DNA from: Sinanaerobacter chloroacetimidivorans
GTDB lineage: Bacteria; Bacillota; Clostridia; Peptostreptococcales; Anaerovoracaceae
Assembly (NCBI RefSeq): GCF_018128545.1
Contig: NZ_JAGSND010000012.1
Coordinates: forward strand, 86,853-150,852
Direction: 5' to 3'
DNA length: 64,000 bases
A program made the position numbers and the translations under genes. How positions within the stretch are numbered: position 1 is the stretch's first letter; each line of letters starts with the position of its first letter. Shown one piece after another: positions 59,352 to 64,000 of this stretch. The notes under the pieces are model-generated. The model was not told where the DNA came from. It searched no databases and saw only the letters and a program-made list of their open reading frames with translations.

Positions 59352-59496
59352 ATGCTTTATAATTTTTTGCTGTCTTTTTTGATCCATTACGAATCTTTTA
59401 CGCTCTTTTTTTGATACGTTCTATGGTATACTAATAGCAGGTAGATCTACTAACTGATTAAAAATAAGATCCCTTCTGTTAAGGGTATGGGAGATC

Positions 59497-60933
59497 ATGG
59501 AGATGAGCGGACAAAGTCAACGAAAAGGAATTGATAAAGCATTTTTGCTGGATACGATTTTAAATACTACAAATGAGCTGATCGTAATCGTGGATCAGGA
59601 AGGGTATATCGAAGAGATAAGCCAACCCTATGCCGAGTTTATCGGCGTAAAAAAGGATAAGGTGATAGGAGTCCATGTAACGGAAGTCATAGAAAATACC
59701 AAAATGGATATCGTGGCTAAAACCGGTATCCCGGAAATTGAAACGATTCAGAAAATCAACGGACAAAAAATGATTGCAACGCGTCTTCCCATCATGAAAG
59801 ACGGGAAAGTGGTCGGGGCATTCGGAAGAGTATTGTTTAAAAATGTTATGGACTTAAATAATCTTTATGAAAAGATCAATAAAATGGAAACTGAATTGGA
59901 TTTATATAAAATGCAATTCGGGAAAATAAATACAGCCAAGTACACAGTAGATGATATCGTTGGAGACAGCCAATTAATGACCAGTCTGAAGGATACCATT
60001 AATACCATTGCCAGAACCAATTCAAGTGTGCTGATACTGGGGGAAAGCGGAACCGGTAAAGAGCTTTTTGCCCATGCGATTCATCATGCGAGCAATCGTG
60101 CAAGGCAGCCTTTTATTTGTTTAAACTGCGGTACGATTCCAGCCGATTTAATAGAATCCGAACTTTTCGGCTATGAAGAGGGTTCCTTCACCGGAGCAAG
60201 AAAAGGCGGAAAAGTCGGCATGTTTCAAGCTGCCCACAAAGGAACCATCTTCCTGGATGAAATTGGTGATCTTCCAATGCCCATGCAGGTTAAGCTATTA
60301 CGTGTACTTCAAGATAGAGAGATTCAGAAAATCGGATCCAATCATCGGGAGGCTGTGGATGTCAGAGTGATCGCAGCTACCAATAAAGATCCGTATCAGA
60401 TGGTACAGGAGAATCAGTTCCGGTCTGATTTATATTATCGGTTGAATGTTATCAGCCTGCGCATTCCGGCCCTTAGAGAGCGAAAAGAGGATATTCCTAT
60501 TTTGGCAAAGGCTTTTATTAAAAAATTAGCACAGAAAGAGAACATTACGGTAGATAAAATTACTGACAGCGCTTTAGAATATTTGAAACATTATGATTGG
60601 CCGGGCAATGTCAGAGAGTTGGAAAATATTATGGAGAGGGCGATCAATTTCCTGGGAAATGACAAAGTCATCCGGGCGGAACATCTGCCGAAAAGGATAA
60701 CCGGAATATCTCCGGAAACAGAATCCAAAAGCCTGCGGGAGATTCTGGAGGAAACGGAGCGCCTTGCTATCGTAGATGCTCTGCTTAGCCATGGAGGGCA
60801 AAAAACTATAGCTGCCAGGTCGCTGGAAATCAGCAGGACAAGCCTCTATGAAAAAATGCAAAAATACCATATTGACGCTTCTGAAAAAGAGCAAATGGCA
60901 GGGAAATCTTCTGAAAACCAGACAGTATTATAA
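59497..60933 (+). CDS. PAS-domain sigma-54-dependent activator 2
   Basis: 478 residues; ATG 59497, or 59503 with better RBS spacing. One PAS domain (about 15-115, IVDQEGYIEEISQPYAEFIGV), a coiled coil (about 118-140), then AAA+ with Walker A GESGTGKE near 181, the sigma-54 loop as GSFTGA near 229 (the usual form is GAFTGA) and Walker B TIFLDEIGD near 249. The Fis-type HTH is at about 430-456 (QKTIAARSLEISRTSLYEKM). It is followed by a palindrome and a -24/-12 promoter before the 3-hydroxybutyrate operon, which is its probable target. Confidence 0.92.
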   Translation: MEMSGQSQRKGIDKAFLLDTILNTTNELIVIVDQEGYIEEISQPYAEFIGVKKDKVIGVHVTEVIENTKMDIVAKTGIPEIETIQKINGQKMIATRLPIMKDGKVVGAFGRVLFKNVMDLNNLYEKINKMETELDLYKMQFGKINTAKYTVDDIVGDSQLMTSLKDTINTIARTNSSVLILGESGTGKELFAHAIHHASNRARQPFICLNCGTIPADLIESELFGYEEGSFTGARKGGKVGMFQAAHKGTIFLDEIGDLPMPMQVKLLRVLQDREIQKIGSNHREAVDVRVIAATNKDPYQMVQENQFRSDLYYRLNVISLRIPALRERKEDIPILAKAFIKKLAQKENITVDKITDSALEYLKHYDWPGNVRELENIMERAINFLGNDKVIRAEHLPKRITGISPETESKSLREILEETERLAIVDALLSHGGQKTIAARSLEISRTSLYEKMQKYHIDASEKEQMAGKSSENQTVL

Positions 60934-60948
60934 GAAGATACGGAAAAA

Positions 60949-60966
60949 TGTACGGAATTCCGTACA
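60949..60966. promoter_or_regulatory. Perfect 18-bp palindrome, likely activator binding site
   Basis: TGTACGGAATTCCGTACA is perfect over 18 bp and has no T-tract. It lies about 150 bp before the sigma-54 promoter, the usual distance for an enhancer site. The half-site TGTACGGAATTC recurs at 60991-61002 in the terminator. Confidence 0.65.
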
Positions 60967-60993
60967 CGAAAACTTAATAAATATGTCGTATGT

Positions 60994-61023
60994 ACGGAAT
61001 TCTTTACGAATTCCGTTTTTTTA
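60994..61023 (+). terminator. Terminator of activator 2 built from the same half-site
   Basis: ACGGAATTC (60994-61002) pairs with GAATTCCGT (61008-61016) followed by TTTTTTT. It could double as a second activator-binding site. Confidence 0.8.
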
Positions 61024-61111
61024 TTCAAAAAATGCCGTGATCAAAAGCCTTTTATAAAATTGCAAAAAAACAATCCTTGTAAAACCAAGGCTTATAAAGG
61101 TCTTAAAAAAG

Positions 61112-61127
61112 TGGAATGATATTTGCT
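61112..61127 (+). promoter_or_regulatory. Sigma-54 promoter of the 3-hydroxybutyrate operon
   Basis: TGGAAT (61112-61117), 5 bp, TTGCT (61123-61127). Spacing is exact; the -24 element is TGGAAT instead of TGGCAC. It lies 65 bp before the dehydrogenase gene. Confidence 0.75.
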
Positions 61128-61192
61128 ATATAGAAAATCACCATGGTAATGTTTGATATGTGCACATGATATCAGAAAGAGAGGAATGCATT

Positions 61193-61954
61193 ATGCAGAA
61201 GGATAAGGTTAGCATTATTACGGGAGCAGCCAGCGGCATCGGTCTGGCTGTAGCCAATGCCTTTGCAGAAGAAGGAATCAAAGTTGTAATGGCTGACGTC
61301 AACGAAGAAAAATTAAAGTCGGCAGCAGATCATTTAAACTGTGATTATTTCGCAGCTGATCTAAGTAAACGAGAGGCCTGTAAATCACTGGTAGATTATA
61401 CGATAGAGAAATATGGAAAGACAGATATACTGGTAAATGTCGCAGGTATTCAAAATGTGGCATCCATTGAAGATTTCCCTGAGGATCGATGGGACTTCAT
61501 GATTTCTCTAATGCTTACCGCACCATTTCTATTAACGAAATATGTTTGGAGTTCAATGAAGGAACAGCGCTGGGGAAGAATTATCAATCTGAACTCCATT
61601 CACGGTCTCGTTGCTTCTGAATATAAAGCAGCGTATGTTTCAGCAAAGCACGGGCTTATGGGATTAACCAAGACCGCGGCTTTGGAAGGCGGAGAATTTG
61701 GAATTACGGTAAATTCTATTTGCCCTGCCTACGTAAGGACTCCTCTTGTGGATGACCAAATTGAGGCACAGGCCTTGAATCACGGCATCTCAAAGGAGGA
61801 AGTGATATCGAAAATTATGCTTCAGAAATCGGCAGTTAAGACATTGCTGGAACCCTCTACCATCGCAGAGGTAGTAAAATTTCTCTGTTCTGAAGCGGGC
61901 AACAACATCACCGGCTCAGCCTTAACCATAGACGGAGGATGGACCGCAGCGTAA
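61193..61954 (+). CDS. bdhA: 3-hydroxybutyrate dehydrogenase (SDR)
   Basis: 253 residues from ATG 61193 (AGAGAGG upstream). NAD motif TGAASGIG (about 10-17), catalytic Y148 and K152 (YVSAK), preceded by Ser in NSIHGLVAS. CPAYVRTPLVDDQIEAQALNHGIS and the final DGGWTAA are typical of D-3-hydroxybutyrate dehydrogenases. It converts 3-hydroxybutyrate to acetoacetate with NAD+ in the cytosol. First of an operon with a GntP-type permease and a CoA-transferase, which together form a catabolic route to acetoacetyl-CoA. Confidence 0.88.
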   Translation: MQKDKVSIITGAASGIGLAVANAFAEEGIKVVMADVNEEKLKSAADHLNCDYFAADLSKREACKSLVDYTIEKYGKTDILVNVAGIQNVASIEDFPEDRWDFMISLMLTAPFLLTKYVWSSMKEQRWGRIINLNSIHGLVASEYKAAYVSAKHGLMGLTKTAALEGGEFGITVNSICPAYVRTPLVDDQIEAQALNHGISKEEVISKIMLQKSAVKTLLEPSTIAEVVKFLCSEAGNNITGSALTIDGGWTAA

Positions 61955-62028
61955 TAGGACCTGCGGTGTTAGGATGAGATTTCAGGAAATACTGGAATCT
62001 TCATAAAAAAAGAGGAGGAAAATAGGAT

Positions 62029-63417
62029 ATGTTAGGTGTATTTGGTATTATTCTTTCATTAGGACTATTGATGTATTTAGCCTATAGAGGCTGGTCCGTT
62101 ATTATCTTGGCACCTATATTAGCTTTGCTGGCAGCAGCCTTTGCTATTTTTGACGGCGGCAGTGTTCATCTTCTTGCTACTTATACCGAAGGCTTCATGG
62201 TGAACCTGGCCAATTATGTGAAAAATTATTTCCCCGTATTCCTATTGGGAGCATTGTTCGGCAAGGTAATGGATGATTCCGGTGCCGCAAAGGCTATTGC
62301 CGTGTTTGTTTCAAGTAAAATAGGAAAAGGAAAAGAAATCTGGGCGGTTGTTCTTTCCTGTGCAATTATCACATATGGCGGCGTATCTTTGTTTGTAGCC
62401 GCATTTGCAATCTATCCCATCGGTGCAGCATTGTTTAAAGAAGCTGATATTCCGAAGAGATTGCTGCCGCCTGCTATAGCGCTTGGAGCTTTTACATTTA
62501 CGATGACCGCTATACCGGGTACCCCTCAAATTCAAAATGCCATTCCGATGAAATATTTTGGAACAGATGCTTTTGCCGCTCCAATCTTAGGTATTGTAGC
62601 TGCTATTATTATGCTTTTCGGCGGTATGTTCTGGCTGTCAACCAGACTGGCCAAAGCAAGAAACGCAGGTGAAGGCTATGGTAATCACGGTGATTCTCAT
62701 CTTCATGGTACGGATACTTCCAATTTACCGTCCTTTACTACGGCGATTCTGCCTATTTTAGTAGTACTGATCGGTAACTTTATTTTATCCAAAAGAGTAT
62801 TTCCGAACATCGATGCCAAATATCTGGAAACGGATTATAACACAACTCTCGCAGCGGTTCTTGGCAATTGGAGCTTAATCGTATCGTTGATTCTGGGTGT
62901 ACTTTTAGCTATTATTTTGAATTATAAACGATTTGATAATGTACTCCAGTGTTTGAGAGAAGGTGTGCAGGGTTCCTTCCTGGCCATCATGAATACAGCA
63001 TCGGAAGTAGGATATGGAAATGTAATCAAGACTTTGGCCGCATTTGGTATTGTTGCAGCAGGGATGACCAGCATTTCCAGCAACCCTCTGGTAGGCGAAG
63101 CCATTTCTTCATCTGTGCTGGCAGGAATTACCGGATCTGCTTCCGGCGGACTGAGCATCGCGTTGGAAACCTTCGGCGAAACCTTCCTGGCACGTGCAAG
63201 TGAATTCGGCATCGATCCTCAGGTACTTCATCGTGTTGCATCCGTAGCCTGCGGAGGACTCGATACCTTGCCTCATAACGGGGCCGTTATTACGCTTTTG
63301 GGTATCACAGGTATGACTCATAAACAATGCTATTTGAATATCGGCATGTGTACCGTTGTCATTCCCTTAATTGCATGTATTGCCATTATCATCTTAGGAT
63401 CCTTCGGAGTGGTATAA
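62029..63417 (+). CDS. GntP-family permease (short-chain hydroxy acid uptake)
   Basis: 462 residues, 11-13 hydrophobic helices. The GntP-family pattern is clear in ILAPILALLAAAF, FPVFLLGALFGKVMDDSGAAKAIA, GGVSLFVAAFAIYPIGAALFKEADIPKRLLPPAIALGAFTFTMTAIPGTPQIQNAIP and the conserved LDTLPHNGAVITLLGITG. Members take up gluconate or short-chain acids; in this operon 3-hydroxybutyrate or acetoacetate is the likely substrate. AGGAGG RBS, 74 bp after the dehydrogenase gene. Confidence 0.9.
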   Translation: MLGVFGIILSLGLLMYLAYRGWSVIILAPILALLAAAFAIFDGGSVHLLATYTEGFMVNLANYVKNYFPVFLLGALFGKVMDDSGAAKAIAVFVSSKIGKGKEIWAVVLSCAIITYGGVSLFVAAFAIYPIGAALFKEADIPKRLLPPAIALGAFTFTMTAIPGTPQIQNAIPMKYFGTDAFAAPILGIVAAIIMLFGGMFWLSTRLAKARNAGEGYGNHGDSHLHGTDTSNLPSFTTAILPILVVLIGNFILSKRVFPNIDAKYLETDYNTTLAAVLGNWSLIVSLILGVLLAIILNYKRFDNVLQCLREGVQGSFLAIMNTASEVGYGNVIKTLAAFGIVAAGMTSISSNPLVGEAISSSVLAGITGSASGGLSIALETFGETFLARASEFGIDPQVLHRVASVACGGLDTLPHNGAVITLLGITGMTHKQCYLNIGMCTVVIPLIACIAIIILGSFGVV

Positions 63418-63473
63418 ACTGAAATACAGTACAGATACAAACACAGCAGCGACAGCAATGAAAGGAGAAGAAT

Positions 63474-64000
63474 ATGAAAAATAAAATAAAGACTGCCCAG
63501 GAAGCAATTGCTCCCATCCAGGACGGTGCAACCATTATGGTAGGCGGCTTTATGGCTACGGGAACACCTGAAATCCTCATCGATGCACTGGTGGAAAAAG
63601 GGGTAAAGAACCTCACCATCATCTGCAACGATGCCGGCGTACCGGGAAGAGGAATCGGAAAGCTCCTGACAAACGGCCAGATCAAAACTCTCATCGCTTC
63701 CCATGTAGGCCTGAATCCGGAAGTAGCACAAAGAATGAATACAGATGTGCCCGAAGACAAACTGGAATGCGTCCTGGTCCCCCAGGGAACGCTGGCAGAG
63801 AGAATCCGGGCAGGCGGAGCAGGTTTGGGAGGCTTTCTGACACCCACAGGAGTGGGAACCATCGTGGCAGAGGGAAAACAGGTCATCAACGTGGAGGGAA
63901 AAGACTATCTTCTGGAAAAACCTTTGAAGGCAGACTTTGCACTCATCAGAGGTTCCGTCACCGACGAATTCGGCAATACCCTGTACAACGAGGCAACGAG
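63474..64000 (+). CDS. CoA-transferase subunit A (acetate/acetoacetate type), partial
   Basis: 175 codons seen; the gene runs off the window end. GAGLGGFLTPTGVGT (about 120-134) and VGGFMATGTPEILIDAL near the N terminus are class I CoA-transferase alpha-subunit motifs. With the unseen beta subunit it would transfer CoA to acetoacetate. AAAGGAG precedes the ATG. GC content seems higher and A/T-ending codons fewer in the second half than in neighbouring genes. Confidence 0.92.
   Translation, partial: MKNKIKTAQEAIAPIQDGATIMVGGFMATGTPEILIDALVEKGVKNLTIICNDAGVPGRGIGKLLTNGQIKTLIASHVGLNPEVAQRMNTDVPEDKLECVLVPQGTLAERIRAGGAGLGGFLTPTGVGTIVAEGKQVINVEGKDYLLEKPLKADFALIRGSVTDEFGNTLYNEAT

Overview
The window is one 64 kb stretch of chromosome-like DNA with moderate GC and dense genes. 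It looks like an anaerobic, spore-forming member of the Firmicutes (class Clostridia). Reasons: strong AGGAGG-type ribosome sites, a T-box leader, a preQ1-type riboswitch, a small acid-soluble spore protein (Tlp), a SleB-type cortex hydrolase, a YmaF-like protein, PAS/sigma-54 activators beside CoA-metabolism operons, and a very large protein that I read as diphosphate-dependent PEP carboxykinase. The genus cannot be fixed from the sequence. I saw no rRNA, tRNA, CRISPR array, prophage or insertion sequence.

Layout. 0.2-2.5 kb: a sodium:solute symporter operon with a small membrane partner and an unknown soluble protein. 2.5-3.8 kb: a SAM-dependent methyltransferase behind a long leader that encodes a Cys-rich peptide overlapping a terminator. 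3.8-9.8 kb: a PAS/sigma-54 activator, an exact -24/-12 promoter, and the operon it probably controls (class III CoA-transferase, membrane protein, thiolase, short-chain dehydrogenase). 9.9-14.1 kb: a DMT exporter, then a TetR repressor divergent from a rifampicin-phosphotransferase-like enzyme. 14.2-17.5 kb: a PLP aminotransferase with an SCP2-like protein, divergent from an AraC-type regulator. 17.6-21.1 kb: cysK, a secreted M28 peptidase, a SleB-like hydrolase and a DUF2179-type membrane protein. 21.3-24.8 kb: the putative PPi-dependent PEPCK. 24.9-27.2 kb: a His-rich YmaF protein, a secreted GH18 chitinase and a truncated flavoprotein gene.

27.2-33.1 kb is an export locus: a TolC-family protein, a TetR repressor, an unknown small protein, an HlyD-type adaptor and two ABC-2 permeases, with no ATPase. 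Two matching operators (ACAAGTGT-N11-ACACTTGT) tie both halves to the TetR. 33.1-41.8 kb: selO, a six-repeat beta-propeller-like lectin, a four-gene redox operon (two PNPOx-like flavoproteins, a ferredoxin-like protein and an ATC-hydrolase-like protein), a MarR-GNAT fusion under a perfect 21-bp inverted repeat, a patatin lipase, a VOC protein and a phosphodiesterase. 41.9-45.1 kb: an FHA-SEDS fusion with its penicillin-binding protein. 45.2-48.8 kb: a TetR with a second PEP-synthase-like enzyme, then a small PNPOx protein. 49-52.6 kb: a self-regulated TetR with a MacB/FtsX-type ABC transporter. 52.7-55.9 kb: a TrpXYZ-type ABC transporter under a T-box whose specifier I read as UUC (Phe).

56-64 kb: tlp, a preQ1-type riboswitch with queT-queF, a NiaP-like transporter, and a second PAS/sigma-54 activator followed by a palindrome, a -24/-12 promoter and a 3-hydroxybutyrate operon (dehydrogenase, GntP-family permease, CoA-transferase subunit A cut by the window end). 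The main themes are short-chain acyl-CoA/ketone-body metabolism under sigma-54, PEP/pyruvate chemistry, and many small one-regulator-one-operon modules whose operators can be read directly.
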